DNA from: Candidatus Iainarchaeum sp.
Lineage (GTDB): Archaea; Micrarchaeota; Micrarchaeia; Burarchaeales; Fermentimicrarchaeaceae
Assembly (NCBI GenBank): GCA_028714235.1
Contig: JAQTMQ010000009.1
Span: 1 to 40,634, forward strand
DNA: 40,634 bases
Direction of reading: 5' to 3'
Of this stretch, positions 30,512 to 40,047 are shown one piece after another (within the stretch, counting starts at the first letter, position 1; each line of letters starts with the position of its first letter). Both the position numbers and the translations under genes were made by a program. The notes under the pieces are model-generated. The model was not told the DNA's origin. It saw nothing but the letters and a program-made list of their open reading frames with translations, and did not search any database.

Positions 30512-32296
30512 ATGGCGTTGCTTGCCCTTCTGGGCTTGGTTTGCCTGCTGGCTTTGCCCGGAATGCCTTTTGCGTTCGCCATCTTGAAGCGGGACGATTC
30601 CATCGCCCGGAAAATCGCGCTTGGCGCGCAGTTGAGCCTTGGCTTCAACACGCTGCTGCTGTTCCTGGTCGGCGTCCTGTTGGCGGGCATGACCTGGCTT
30701 TTCATCCCGCTTTACTTAATCGCATCGGCCATCGGGGTACGGCTCGCGTCGCAGGGAGGCTTCGCGTTCAAGTTCCCGCCGCTGCGTTTCCCCGTGCCCG
30801 AATGGCAGCATCTGGCGGCCCTTTTCTGCATTGCCGTAATCGCCCTCGAGTTTTATTACTCGGCTTTCTTCCCGTTTTACTCCTGGGACGCAATTGCAAG
30901 CTATAACCGATGGGCTTCCGCGATATTCGAGTCGGGCGGGGCGCAACTCTTCCAGCCTTATCCCGAGCTCGTGCCAATCGCGTACGCTTTCCCTTACTTC
31001 GCAGCAGGGGCGGTGGCGCAAAACTATGCGCATGCGCTTTCATGGGTTGCGGGCACGCTCGCGCTTTTTTACGCGTACGAGACGGCGAAAAAGTTTTCCG
31101 CAAACGGGTGGCTCGCGGTATTCCTCGCCCTGGCCATTCCCGAGTTCATCTACCTCTACAATTCGGGGTATGCGGACACGTTCATGGCGGCGTTTGTCTC
31201 CTCGGGCGCATATTACGCGCTTGAATCGCTGGAAGGGAAAGGCGGGAAGCCCGCCCTGATTTCAGGGGCGCTGTTCGGGCTTGCCGCGTTCTCGAAGCCG
31301 CAGGGCCTCTTCCTGCTGTTCATCGTCCCATCCGCTTACGCCGCGGCCTGGGCATATTCAAAATGGCGGAAACTCGCAAGCGGCGCGCCCGCCTCGTGCG
31401 CGCTTTCGCTCGCCTCCTTCGCCGCGGTCGCGTCGCCGTGGTACGCCGCGGCGGTGGCGCTTGCGCCCGGCTTTTTCAGCCGCCAGCTTTCGCTTTCCCA
31501 GCTTGGCACGGACGCCGGCGCCTCGCTTCCGGGCCTGCCGGGAAACCCGCTGTTCAGGCCGGCTTTTGTCGTGCAAAACTTTGCGGAGGCGTACAAGTAC
31601 GACGTCCAGTGGTGGCTTGCCGCCCTGCTCTTGTGCGGCTTCCTCGCGTTTGCGGCGGGCGAGCTCGCGCGGAAACGCCAGCCGTCCCCGGCGAAGCTGT
31701 TTGCGGCGGCTTTCGCCGCGCTTTCGCTTGCGTTCTGGATTGGATTCATGTCGTTTGAGTTCCGACAGTTCGCGTTCGCCCTCCCCTTGTTCGCCTCGCT
31801 TGGCGCAGCCGGCATCGCTTGCGCGGCATCCAAGCTTGCCGGCCCCTCCCGCATCGCATTGTTCGCGGCCGTTGGAGCCCTGCTCCTTTTCACCGTCCCG
31901 TTCACGCTCCATGCGGCGTCAACCGGCAAGACGATTGGCCTCGTACGGTTCGACCCCGCCTGGGGGCTGGGAAACGCGTTCGCGAGCGACGACGAAAAAT
32001 TGCTGCATTCGCTGGGCGACGTGTACGACATGACGATGTACATCCGGGCGAACGCGCTTGACGGCAGGGACACCCTGGTTTCGGACCCGAGGATGCTTTC
32101 AATGCTTGACATGAAAACGAGGTATGCGGGCGCCGCGCAGGCGGGGAGCGAAGAGCTCGCGGGCCTGAGGTACGTCGTGATTGGCAGCCGGGCGGGGTTG
32201 TCGCCCGAGCTTTCCGCCGCCCTCAACCGCAGCTCCACGAAGCTCGTGTACTCCGCGGGTCCGTACCAGCTTTTCGAGTTGAATTCCACCGGTTGA
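30512..32296 (+). CDS. Polytopic GT-C-type glycosyltransferase
   Basis: A 594-residue membrane protein with about 12 hydrophobic helices starting at residue 2 (ALLALLGLVCLLALPGMPFA). The first long outer loop holds FYSWDAIASYNRWASAIFES, with an acidic residue where GT-C enzymes place the catalytic acid, and then YPELVPIAYAFPYFAAGAV. Helices continue to about residue 480. A short exported C-terminal domain of about 110 residues follows (DVYDMTMYIRANALDGRDTL), resembling the soluble tails of GT39/GT83-like proteins. The donor is probably a polyprenyl-phosphate sugar, by family analogy. The ATG at 30512 is leaderless. It ends four bases from the convergent fused glycosyltransferase gene. Confidence 0.8.
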   Translation: MALLALLGLVCLLALPGMPFAFAILKRDDSIARKIALGAQLSLGFNTLLLFLVGVLLAGMTWLFIPLYLIASAIGVRLASQGGFAFKFPPLRFPVPEWQHLAALFCIAVIALEFYYSAFFPFYSWDAIASYNRWASAIFESGGAQLFQPYPELVPIAYAFPYFAAGAVAQNYAHALSWVAGTLALFYAYETAKKFSANGWLAVFLALAIPEFIYLYNSGYADTFMAAFVSSGAYYALESLEGKGGKPALISGALFGLAAFSKPQGLFLLFIVPSAYAAAWAYSKWRKLASGAPASCALSLASFAAVASPWYAAAVALAPGFFSRQLSLSQLGTDAGASLPGLPGNPLFRPAFVVQNFAEAYKYDVQWWLAALLLCGFLAFAAGELARKRQPSPAKLFAAAFAALSLAFWIGFMSFEFRQFAFALPLFASLGAAGIACAASKLAGPSRIALFAAVGALLLFTVPFTLHAASTGKTIGLVRFDPAWGLGNAFASDDEKLLHSLGDVYDMTMYIRANALDGRDTLVSDPRMLSMLDMKTRYAGAAQAGSEELAGLRYVVIGSRAGLSPELSAALNRSSTKLVYSAGPYQLFELNSTG

Positions 32297-32300
32297 ATTT

Positions 32301-34892
32301 TCAGCGGCTGCGGCGGAGCAGGGCGAGCCTGCGGATTTCCACCTTCCCGCGCGGGCGCCCGGAATAGCTGTTCAGGGTGACGGAAAGCGAGGGAAACGGG
32401 CAAGGCAAGTCAAACGCCACCTCGTTCACGCCACCCGAAAGCGACTGCGAGAGGAACGGGTTGCCCGGGCTCGGGTGGACCGAGAATCCCACCTGCAGGC
32501 CGGGTTTTTGGGCGGCCAATTCCGCCTCGATGCGGTAAACGAAGCCGGGCCGGCTGTCATGGAGCTTGAAGGTGTGGCTTGAATAGGAGTCGGGGCGCGT
32601 CACGCGCAGCTCTATCGGCTGCCCTATCGGCGCGCGGTATGCTTCCACCCATTTGGCGGCTTTTGCGCCGCCATGCAGCCTGGATTCAACGGCGCGCAGC
32701 TCGCTTCGCTGCATGCCCGATGCCTTCAGCGCCGCCACGAACCGCGAATCCCAGGTCTTGTCCTCAAGGAACCCGTCAATTTCCTTCAGGTCCGGCTTTG
32801 ACTTCAGCGCCTCGTCAAGCCCGCGGACGAACTCTTCCCGGTCTCCGGCAAGCGCGACCCCGGGGAAGCCCTCAAGCTCGGGGAGGTGCGTGGATACGAC
32901 GGGCTTTCCTCCCGCGAGGTACTCGAAGACCTTGACCGGGTTCACGGATTTGGTGAGCCGGCTTTCGCGGAACAGGATTGTGGCCACGTCGAAATTCGCG
33001 AGGTACCGGGGAAGCTCCGCGTAAGGCTTTTCCCCGAGGTAATGAACGTTGCGAAGCCTCTCGATTCGCTTGCGGTACGGCTCGTAAAGCGTGCCTATCA
33101 GGACGAAGTTGTACCGCGGCCTCGCGCGCGCCGCGAACTCGAGCAGGTCGAGGTCAAACCAGTTCCAGATTGCGCCGTAATAGCCTATCACGGGCTTCCC
33201 CGGCTTGGGCATGTCCCGGGGGCGGCCGAGCCTGCCTCTTGCCGCGGCGAACATCCCGTAATCGACTCCGTTCGGGACCAGGGCCGCGTTCCTGTTGAAC
33301 TTCCTCGCGCGCTCGAAAAGCGGCTTCGCGGTCGCGAGGACCAGGTCCGCGTTCTCCAGCAGGTAGCCTTCGCCGCTGGTGAAATAGGATGGGGATTCCG
33401 CGAACTCGCCCACTTCGTCCACCATGTCGTAGACGATGTAGTACCCGAGCTTCTTGAACAGGGGGATGAATTGGGAGAGGTAAGGCGTCTGGTAGACGAC
33501 AGTCTTTTTCCTCGAACCGGAATACTCCGAGAATTTGCGCATGTACTGCCTCAGCGCCGGCTCGCCCCCGCCCAGAAGGTGGAGCCTCTCCTCGGAAAAC
33601 TTGCGGACCCGGTGGTAAACCCCGAGAAGCCCGGCCTTGAGCATGAACGCGCGCAGCGCGGAAACCTGCCGGGCCGTGGGCGGCGAGTGCTTCGCGTCCG
33701 TGGCGAACTGGAACGGGTTGGATTTTATCTCCGGGTACCACACCTCAAGATTTTTCTCTGGGAAGCCGTTGGGCGCGTGCAGCTCGGGCTCGACGTACAG
33801 CACGCTCGCGCCCGCTTCCGCGAAAAGCCTGGCGAAATGGTGTATACGCTGGTGGAGCGGGAAATGCCATGAAATCGACGGGATGATTACGACGCTCATG
33901 AATTCGCTGCGGACCATGCGGCTCGGGCGCGCGTTTCTCAGGGGCAGGTTCGAGTTGTACGAGTTTTTCTTGTTCATGAAGCCGACGTCCCGCCTGCGGG
34001 CCGCAATCGTGCCTGCCGCGTGCAAGGCGTTCCAGGCCACGGCCTCCCACATGAAGCGCGCGTCGTTCTCCCGGCCTGCGAGCGCGTACGCGGTCTTGCC
34101 GAGCAGCTCTAAAGCATGCGAGGCGAGGAAGCCGGGAAGGAAGGCGTAATCGAAGTTCTTCAGGGCGAAGCGCAGCCGGTTGCGCGCCATCATGCGCGCG
34201 TTGAAGTCGGACGACACCTGGTTTGAGGACGACATGAACCTGTGCCACGCCATCGCGCCCGGCTCGTAGGCGACTTCGTAGCCTGCGCGAATCATGCGCG
34301 CGGCCCAGTCCGTGTCCTCGTAATAGGCGAAGTAGGCGGGGTCGAACGCCCCGAGCCGCCGTATGACCTCGCGCTTAACCATCATCGCGCAGCCGGCCGC
34401 GTAGTCAACCGGGCCCGCTGGGCGCTCGTCCGTGAAGTTGAACGCCTTGGCCGTGCGCGCGTCCACCCTAGTCCAGCTGGACGAGATGGCGTCGGACTCG
34501 CAGTAAGCCGGGTTTTCGTCGTTCCACTCGTAAACCTTTGCGCCGACCGCGCCGGCTGCGGGGTTTTTCCTGAAGGCGCCGAGCATCCTGCGGACGATTC
34601 CGCGGTCAACGACCATGTCGTTGTTGAGCAGGAGCACGTAGTCGCCTTTCGCCGCGTAAATGCCCTGGTTGCATCCGCCCGCGAACCCGGCGTTCGCGCC
34701 CATCCGGAGCACCTTGACTCCGGGGAAGTTGGCGCGCACGAGCTTCACGCTGCCGTCGCTTGAGCCGTTGTCCACCATGATTCGCTCGAGGCGGGACTCG
34801 GGGTAATCAAGGTCCTCAAGGGACGCGAAGAAGTCCCTTAGGTGGCACTCGCCGTTCCAATTCACCGTCACGATTGAGACTTTCGGAAGCAT
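32301..34892 (-). CDS. Fused glycosyltransferase: GT2 + GT4 + beta-sandwich domain
   Basis: An 863-residue single open frame with three parts. Residues 1-310 are a GT2 enzyme (VSIVTVNWNGECHLRDF, VDNGSSDGS at 40-48, NND at 90-92, YYEDTDWAARMIRAGY). Residues 330-730 are a GT-B enzyme of the GT4/GT1 kind (VIIPSISWHFPLHQRIHHFA, VIGYYGAIWNWFDLDLLEF, VNPVKVFEYLAGGKPVVS). Residues 770-863 are a beta-sandwich resembling carbohydrate-binding modules. An internal Met332 (CAT at 33897-33899) could mark the old start of the second gene, but no ribosome site precedes it, so this looks like a true fusion. It would add two sugars in sequence. A TATA element at 34924-34933 precedes the ATG at 34892. Confidence 0.9.
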   Translation of the reverse strand: MLPKVSIVTVNWNGECHLRDFFASLEDLDYPESRLERIMVDNGSSDGSVKLVRANFPGVKVLRMGANAGFAGGCNQGIYAAKGDYVLLLNNDMVVDRGIVRRMLGAFRKNPAAGAVGAKVYEWNDENPAYCESDAISSSWTRVDARTAKAFNFTDERPAGPVDYAAGCAMMVKREVIRRLGAFDPAYFAYYEDTDWAARMIRAGYEVAYEPGAMAWHRFMSSSNQVSSDFNARMMARNRLRFALKNFDYAFLPGFLASHALELLGKTAYALAGRENDARFMWEAVAWNALHAAGTIAARRRDVGFMNKKNSYNSNLPLRNARPSRMVRSEFMSVVIIPSISWHFPLHQRIHHFARLFAEAGASVLYVEPELHAPNGFPEKNLEVWYPEIKSNPFQFATDAKHSPPTARQVSALRAFMLKAGLLGVYHRVRKFSEERLHLLGGGEPALRQYMRKFSEYSGSRKKTVVYQTPYLSQFIPLFKKLGYYIVYDMVDEVGEFAESPSYFTSGEGYLLENADLVLATAKPLFERARKFNRNAALVPNGVDYGMFAAARGRLGRPRDMPKPGKPVIGYYGAIWNWFDLDLLEFAARARPRYNFVLIGTLYEPYRKRIERLRNVHYLGEKPYAELPRYLANFDVATILFRESRLTKSVNPVKVFEYLAGGKPVVSTHLPELEGFPGVALAGDREEFVRGLDEALKSKPDLKEIDGFLEDKTWDSRFVAALKASGMQRSELRAVESRLHGGAKAAKWVEAYRAPIGQPIELRVTRPDSYSSHTFKLHDSRPGFVYRIEAELAAQKPGLQVGFSVHPSPGNPFLSQSLSGGVNEVAFDLPCPFPSLSVTLNSYSGRPRGKVEIRRLALLRRSR

Positions 34893-34923
34893 CAGCTATA
34901 CCATCGCCCATTGCTCGGTTCAA

Positions 34924-34933
34924 CATTAATAAA
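34924..34933 (-). promoter_or_regulatory. TATA element for the fused glycosyltransferase
   Basis: On the minus strand the sequence is tttattaatg, predicting a start near 34903 and an 11-base leader. Confidence 0.45.
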
Positions 34934-34970
34934 GGCGGTGCGCACGGCGGTGGATTTGTTCGTTGGATAA

Positions 34971-34980
34971 TTTTAATATT
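34971..34980 (+). promoter_or_regulatory. TATA element for the phosphodiesterase
   Basis: The run ttttaatatt is centred about 25 bases before the ATG at 35000, predicting a leaderless mRNA. It supports that ATG over the upstream in-frame ATG at 34874. Confidence 0.5.
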
Positions 34981-34999
34981 ACGCCGCCTAAAAGAGGGC

Positions 35000-36943
35000 A
35001 TGGACGAAAAAAGGCGCGTTTTCCTTCTTGGCTTGGACGGCGGCGACCTGGAGCTCGTTAAAAAGTTTGTTTCCGAGGGTCATTTGCCTAACTTCGCCGG
35101 GATAATGGCCGGGGGCATGGCGGAACCGCTTGAAAGCGTCATCCCCAATTCCACGCCCCCCGCATGGACCACCGTGATTACGGGAAAAAACCCGGGGAAG
35201 CATGGCGTTTATGCCTTCCTGAGGCGCAAGCCGGACTCGTATGAGAATACGTGGAGCCTTGGGACGGGGAGCTGCAAAAGCCTCTTCGCGATACTCAGCG
35301 GCGCGGGAAGGAAGGTCGTGGCGGTCGACGTCCCGATGACGTACCCGCCGGAGGAGGTGAATGGCGCGATGGTCTCGGGTTTCGGGACGCCGAACGTTGA
35401 AAGCGCGTTCGTGCACCCGCCTGAGCTCAAGGAGGCGGTCCTGGCCGCATCAGGCACCCCGTACATGATTGACGTCGTCCTTCCCGACATGGAATCCCAT
35501 GACAAGACCGCGGTGGAGAAATTCATTCGCGACACGGGCAACGTTGCCGAGCAGCGCATGCGCATCGCGGACATGCTGATGGACAAGGTTGACTGGGATT
35601 TGTTCATGCTTGTAATAACGGGCACGGACCGAATCTCGCACGCGTTCTGGAAGCACATGGACGAGACGCATCCCCGCCACGAGCCCGAATCCGGATACAA
35701 GAACGAGATACGCGACTTTTATGCCCGGGTTGACGGCTATCTGGGCAGGCTTTTGGGGAAGCTGGACGATGAAAGCATCCTGATGGTATGCTCGGACCAC
35801 GGCTCGAAAGCGTCATACGGCTCCTTCGACTTGGCCAGCTGGCTGGTGGACGCCGGCTTCATCAAAGCCGTGGGGAAAGTGAGCGCCCTGCCGGAAAAAA
35901 TCCGCTGCCCGGACGGCAGCATGAACCCGGTTTTTGCGGTGGAGCAGCGCGAATCGTCGGAAGTCCGGATTTTCGACGGCGTGGACGGGAAGCTGGCCGA
36001 GCTGGAAACGTCCGCCGCAGACACGTTCTCGGGCATCACGCTCAACCTGTCCGGGCTCGAGCTGGATTCCGGCTACACCCTCGAGGTGGAGGCGAGAGGC
36101 TCAAAACCGGGCATGCTGTTCGAGTTCGTTGAGGATAGCGGCGGCAGCGCGCCCGCGCTGCACCCGCGCGCGCTGGGCGACCAGTACTTTGAATACAAGT
36201 GCAATTTTACCCCCCGGAAAGAATCATTGCAGTTCGCGCTGCGAAACTCTTCTTACGGCGGAAACCCGGCGGGCGTCGTCACCATCAAGGGCATCCAGCT
36301 AAGGTGCGGCTTCCACTGGAAAGAGTGCGTTGCCTACCGGGTGCCCACGCTGCCCGGCGTTTACCTGAACGTCGTCGGCCGGGAACCGCACGGCGCGGTG
36401 CCGTTGGAGGATTACGAGCGCGTGCGCAACTCAATCATGGACAGGCTGAATGCCGTGCGATGCGAGAAAACGGGCTCGCCCCTTTTGCGCGTATTCAAGC
36501 GCGAGGAATTGTATGCGGGCGAAAAGCTCGCCGAAGCGCCGGACATCATGGCCATACCCGAAATATTTCCCGGCGCGGCAAGCAAATACATCGTAATCCC
36601 GAGGGGATGGAGCGGGATGCACCGCCACCACGGACTGCTCATCGTGTTCGGTCCAGGGACGGCGCACAGGGTGGCGCCGTCCCTGCTTGAGAAGCTCCTG
36701 GTCCGGCTTGGCTTAAGGAAGGGCAGGACGCCGCAACTCGCGGACATCGCCCCGACCGTATTGTCCGCGCTCTCCGTACCCATCCCGCCCGGCATGGACG
36801 GGCGGCCGTTGTTTGACTTCAAGGCAAGCGCTGCCCCCGCGGGAAAGCGGCATGCCGGGAATGCGGCGAAAACCCGGGCGATGTACGACGACGAGGACGC
36901 GGCGCTGGAAGAAAGGCTGAAAAAACTGGGGTACATGGACTAG
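35000..36943 (+). CDS. Type I phosphodiesterase / alkaline-phosphatase superfamily, with inserted beta-sandwich
   Basis: A 647-residue metal-dependent hydrolase of the PF01663 type. Metal and nucleophile motifs are visible: FLLGLDGGDLELVKKF, STPPAWTTVITGKNPGKHG (Thr nucleophile region), TGTDRISHAFWKHMD, MVCSDHGSK and MHRHHGLLIVFGPG. Between about residues 320 and 435 the catalytic fold is interrupted by a beta-rich segment (GYTLEVEARGSKPGMLFEF to VVTIKGIQLRCGF) that resembles the C-terminal domain of the divergently encoded fused glycosyltransferase. There is no signal peptide, so it is probably cytoplasmic. It may cleave or transfer a phospho-linked group on a glycan or lipid carrier; the substrate is unknown. 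Confidence 0.87.
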   Translation: MDEKRRVFLLGLDGGDLELVKKFVSEGHLPNFAGIMAGGMAEPLESVIPNSTPPAWTTVITGKNPGKHGVYAFLRRKPDSYENTWSLGTGSCKSLFAILSGAGRKVVAVDVPMTYPPEEVNGAMVSGFGTPNVESAFVHPPELKEAVLAASGTPYMIDVVLPDMESHDKTAVEKFIRDTGNVAEQRMRIADMLMDKVDWDLFMLVITGTDRISHAFWKHMDETHPRHEPESGYKNEIRDFYARVDGYLGRLLGKLDDESILMVCSDHGSKASYGSFDLASWLVDAGFIKAVGKVSALPEKIRCPDGSMNPVFAVEQRESSEVRIFDGVDGKLAELETSAADTFSGITLNLSGLELDSGYTLEVEARGSKPGMLFEFVEDSGGSAPALHPRALGDQYFEYKCNFTPRKESLQFALRNSSYGGNPAGVVTIKGIQLRCGFHWKECVAYRVPTLPGVYLNVVGREPHGAVPLEDYERVRNSIMDRLNAVRCEKTGSPLLRVFKREELYAGEKLAEAPDIMAIPEIFPGAASKYIVIPRGWSGMHRHHGLLIVFGPGTAHRVAPSLLEKLLVRLGLRKGRTPQLADIAPTVLSALSVPIPPGMDGRPLFDFKASAAPAGKRHAGNAAKTRAMYDDEDAALEERLKKLGYMD

Positions 36944-36954
36944 TGCGGCTGAAC

Positions 36955-39900
36955 TCACCTTCCGCGCGCCAGCATGTCGTTGTCGCCGAACGGGTTGCCC
37001 TGCCACACGTAGCCGAACTGGCCGGGCACTGGGTATATCTGTGCGGTGGCCGAGGTGCTCACCGTGAATTCTGGTCCGGAAGGCAGCACGTACCCGTAAA
37101 TCCCGTAAACGCCGCTCCTGTTGTCGTGCCACACGATTGTCGTACCGTACATCCTTGGCCAGCGGTGGTCAACGGAGGGGTCGTCCGTTATCCTGATTTC
37201 GGTGTTATTCGTGAGGTTGTAGGCGAATATGTCGAAGCTGCCGGACCTGTTCTCGAACCATGCCACGATGTCCCGGTAGACGTCCGGCCTCTTTTGGACG
37301 TTAGCGCTCGGCGATACGGTGAAGTTGGCGCCGTTCGAGAGATTGTACCCCTTGATGTTCATGACCCCGGACGTGTTGTCTTCAAAAACGACGAGGGGGC
37401 CGTAAATGGCCGGGAACAACTGCCGATTCGCGTCGGAAGTGACGTTGAAAATCGAGGCGTCGGACGCGTTGTACGCGAGTATGTTGTAGACGCCGTTCCT
37501 CACGCCGTAGGCGACTGCGATGTCACCGTAGACGTCCGGGGTATCTTGCGCGCCCGGAAGCACGAAAACGCCGAATTCGGTGCCGTTCGTCAAGTTCTTG
37601 CCGTAGATGTCCCAGTTGCCGTTGCGCCGGTCAACCCAGACCACCACATCCTCGTAGACCGCTGGGTCCCCTTGGAAGCGTATCGCGGTAGAGATAGGGA
37701 ACTCGGTGCCGTTGCCCAGGTTGTAGCCGTACACGTCCCACTGCCCGCTTCGCTTGTCGGCCCATGCCGCAATGCCACCCCACATGTCAATCGTGGATTG
37801 CGACGCCTTGTTTACGGTCAGCGGGGAATCGCCTCCCCCGCCGGTGACCAAGTTGAACGTGCCGTTGCCGCTGAAGCGCTTTACGGCGATGTAATGGACG
37901 CCCGTGTATGACGGGGTGTGGTTTATCTGGTCCATTTCGCCGACGCCGTTGGTGCTGCGGCTCAAGAGGATGGGGGAACCGTTCTCGTCGCCCGTGACGT
38001 TGTAAAGGTACAAGTCGAAGTCCGCGCCATCCGGGGAAGTCAGGTTGAACTGGTACTCGACCGACTCGTTCATGTAAACCCTTCTCGCCCACGCGCGCTT
38101 CTCGAACGCGGCGCCGCCGAGGTAATCGCTTCCGTTGGAGATGTTCACCGGAAGGTTTTGCACCACCGCCTCGATTGCCGCGTCGCCGTTCACGCGGCCG
38201 AAGCCCTCGTCTACGTCCCGGCCGCCCGCGTCAAACGTAGGGTCGCCGCCGGTATCCTCAACGTGCTCGCGCAGCCTACCGGTCTCGCTCGCCGTGAGCA
38301 GGAGGATGTTCTTCACCTGCAGCGCCTCCGCCTCGGTGTAGCCCCATGCCGTGTTGTTGTTGAACTCGATAGCCTGGATAACGAGCGCCGCGAGCCCCGC
38401 GACGTGGGGAGCGGCCATGGAGGTTCCCTGCATTACGATGTAGTCGTCGAGCGTTTCGTCCTTGAAAGGCGTGTAGCAGGCCGAGGAGTCGCACACGTAG
38501 TCGCCCTCGTTGGAGTCCACGGACAGGATTTCGCCCAAGTTGCTCCATGACGCCAAGCTGGTCCGCACGGAGCCACCGGGAGCCGCGACGTCGGGCTTCG
38601 CCTGCCCGGGCAGGGCTTCGGAACTGTAATACGTGACGTTGTCGTTGTCGTCGATTGCGGCGACCGTTATCGTCTTGTTCGCTTGCGCCGGGCTGCCCAG
38701 GCCGGTGGACGGATAGCGGTTTCCTGCAGAAACCGCGATGACCATCCCGTTCTCCACTATGCGTTCAACGGCCGCATTCTCGGCCGGGTCGGAAGACGAT
38801 TTGCCGAGGCTCATTGAGACCACGCGGATGCGGTAAGTGTCCCTGTTTGCGACAATCCAGTCGAGCCCGGCGATGACGTCCTCTGTCCAGCCCGAGCCGG
38901 TGTCGTCCAGCACGCGCACCCCCACGAGCTTCTGGTCCGGCGCGACTCCGGAGAACCGGTTGAAGCCGTCGCCAACCGCCGTTGCGGGGTAGGCGTAGGA
39001 CATCGTGAAATCGTAATAGGTCGCCCCTTCGTCGTTGCACGCAAGGACGTAATAAGTGCCGTTCGCGGCCGCGTAATAGTAAGTGACGATGGTCGCGAAA
39101 CCCGAAATGCCGGTCGTCGAGTTCCGGGCGACAAGCGACAAGCCGCTGTCCCAGATTTCGATGGACGCGTTCCCCCCGGGAGCCGAGTTGTTGTCGGTGA
39201 CGTTCATGCGGGCGGTAACCAGGCCCGGGGCGCTGGTAACGTTGAACAGCCAGTAATAGCAATACCCGTCGTCGCCGGGCAGGTAGTCGTACACCGTTTC
39301 GGTAACCGAAGTGCTCGTGTTCCCGCTTGCCGCGCCCCTGCCCGTGGCCGTTCCCGAGCAATGCGACCCGTGCCCGGCGAGATCCCAGGGCGTAGGGTGC
39401 TCGTCGCCCGCGATCTCGTCGTCCCAGCCCACAATCTTCGTCGCGTCCGTTACCGCGCCCCAGCCCGAGGCCGAAACGTTGACGTACGTCCCGAGGTCGG
39501 CGTGCGAGTCGTCCATGCCCGTGTCTATGACCGCGAGGCTCGCGTTCTTCGCGCCCCTGAAGCCGCCGAGGTTGCCGCTGCTGTTCCAGACGGCGGCGCG
39601 CACGTTCATTTGCCGCGTGGAAGTCTCGAGGAGGGCATGCGTTTGCCGCGATTCCTCGATTACGTTGAATCTGCCGGACTCGGAGGAGGCGAAAGGCCGG
39701 ACGGAGGTGTACGGAAGGAAGCCCGAGAAGCCGTCAATCGCGTTAGAGTAGACGTGGGTGACTTCGCCGCCAGCCGCCCTGAAGTTTTCGAGGTCGAGCT
39801 CCGTAACCGGGTGCTTCAGCCAGACGATGACGGGCACGCGGTTTCCCGACGCCCGGAGCGCCGAAGCGGAAGGCGTTTCGAGCGCGTCGTCAACGCCGTT

Positions 39901-40047
39901 CCCGTCCGAGTCCGCGAAAACGTCGGCGGGCCTGTCCGCCGGGCCGGCGGCCTTGTCCGGGATGGGGGAGCCGGGGAGCATGCCGGCCGCGAAAACGGCT
40001 CCGGCCAGGCACAGGAGAATGCAGACTGCAAGCAAACCGGTTTTCAT
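36955..40047 (-). CDS. Secreted subtilisin-family (S8) protease with propeller-like tail
   Basis: A 1,030-residue exported serine protease. A signal peptide (LLAVCILLCLAGAVFAAG) is followed by an Asp-rich stretch (DSDGNGVDDALETP) and a propeptide-like region. The catalytic triad is Asp175 (VIDTGMDDSHADLG), His226 (GHGSHCSGTATGRG) and Ser543 (QGTSMAAPHVAGLAAL), with SAGN supplying the oxyanion Asn. A beta-rich insert of about 110 residues splits the domain just after His226. A pre-peptidase-C-like beta domain follows (about 640-750), then six 40-residue repeats plus a partial one. About 33 N-x-S/T sequons are present. The ATG at 40047 overlaps the ABC ATPase stop as ATGA. Confidence 0.93.
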   Translation of the reverse strand: MKTGLLAVCILLCLAGAVFAAGMLPGSPIPDKAAGPADRPADVFADSDGNGVDDALETPSASALRASGNRVPVIVWLKHPVTELDLENFRAAGGEVTHVYSNAIDGFSGFLPYTSVRPFASSESGRFNVIEESRQTHALLETSTRQMNVRAAVWNSSGNLGGFRGAKNASLAVIDTGMDDSHADLGTYVNVSASGWGAVTDATKIVGWDDEIAGDEHPTPWDLAGHGSHCSGTATGRGAASGNTSTSVTETVYDYLPGDDGYCYYWLFNVTSAPGLVTARMNVTDNNSAPGGNASIEIWDSGLSLVARNSTTGISGFATIVTYYYAAANGTYYVLACNDEGATYYDFTMSYAYPATAVGDGFNRFSGVAPDQKLVGVRVLDDTGSGWTEDVIAGLDWIVANRDTYRIRVVSMSLGKSSSDPAENAAVERIVENGMVIAVSAGNRYPSTGLGSPAQANKTITVAAIDDNDNVTYYSSEALPGQAKPDVAAPGGSVRTSLASWSNLGEILSVDSNEGDYVCDSSACYTPFKDETLDDYIVMQGTSMAAPHVAGLAALVIQAIEFNNNTAWGYTEAEALQVKNILLLTASETGRLREHVEDTGGDPTFDAGGRDVDEGFGRVNGDAAIEAVVQNLPVNISNGSDYLGGAAFEKRAWARRVYMNESVEYQFNLTSPDGADFDLYLYNVTGDENGSPILLSRSTNGVGEMDQINHTPSYTGVHYIAVKRFSGNGTFNLVTGGGGDSPLTVNKASQSTIDMWGGIAAWADKRSGQWDVYGYNLGNGTEFPISTAIRFQGDPAVYEDVVVWVDRRNGNWDIYGKNLTNGTEFGVFVLPGAQDTPDVYGDIAVAYGVRNGVYNILAYNASDASIFNVTSDANRQLFPAIYGPLVVFEDNTSGVMNIKGYNLSNGANFTVSPSANVQKRPDVYRDIVAWFENRSGSFDIFAYNLTNNTEIRITDDPSVDHRWPRMYGTTIVWHDNRSGVYGIYGYVLPSGPEFTVSTSATAQIYPVPGQFGYVWQGNPFGDNDMLARGR
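36958..37800 (-). repeat. Six-to-seven-fold protein repeat, propeller-like
   Basis: At the C-terminus of the protease about six repeats of 40-45 residues recur, each with a pattern like YxDIVxWxDxRSGxxDIYGYNLxNGTEF, and a shorter last one. Such repeats (TolB/WD40-like) commonly form beta-propellers; with the partial unit the count would be seven. Most repeats contain one or two N-glycosylation sequons in the same place (the NLTNGTEF position). No DNA-level identity long enough to suggest recent duplication is obvious. Confidence 0.75.

Noticed and set aside
33897-34892. Fused glycosyltransferase read as two separate genes split at Met332
   Set aside because: The frame is continuous with no stop, and no ribosome site precedes Met332.
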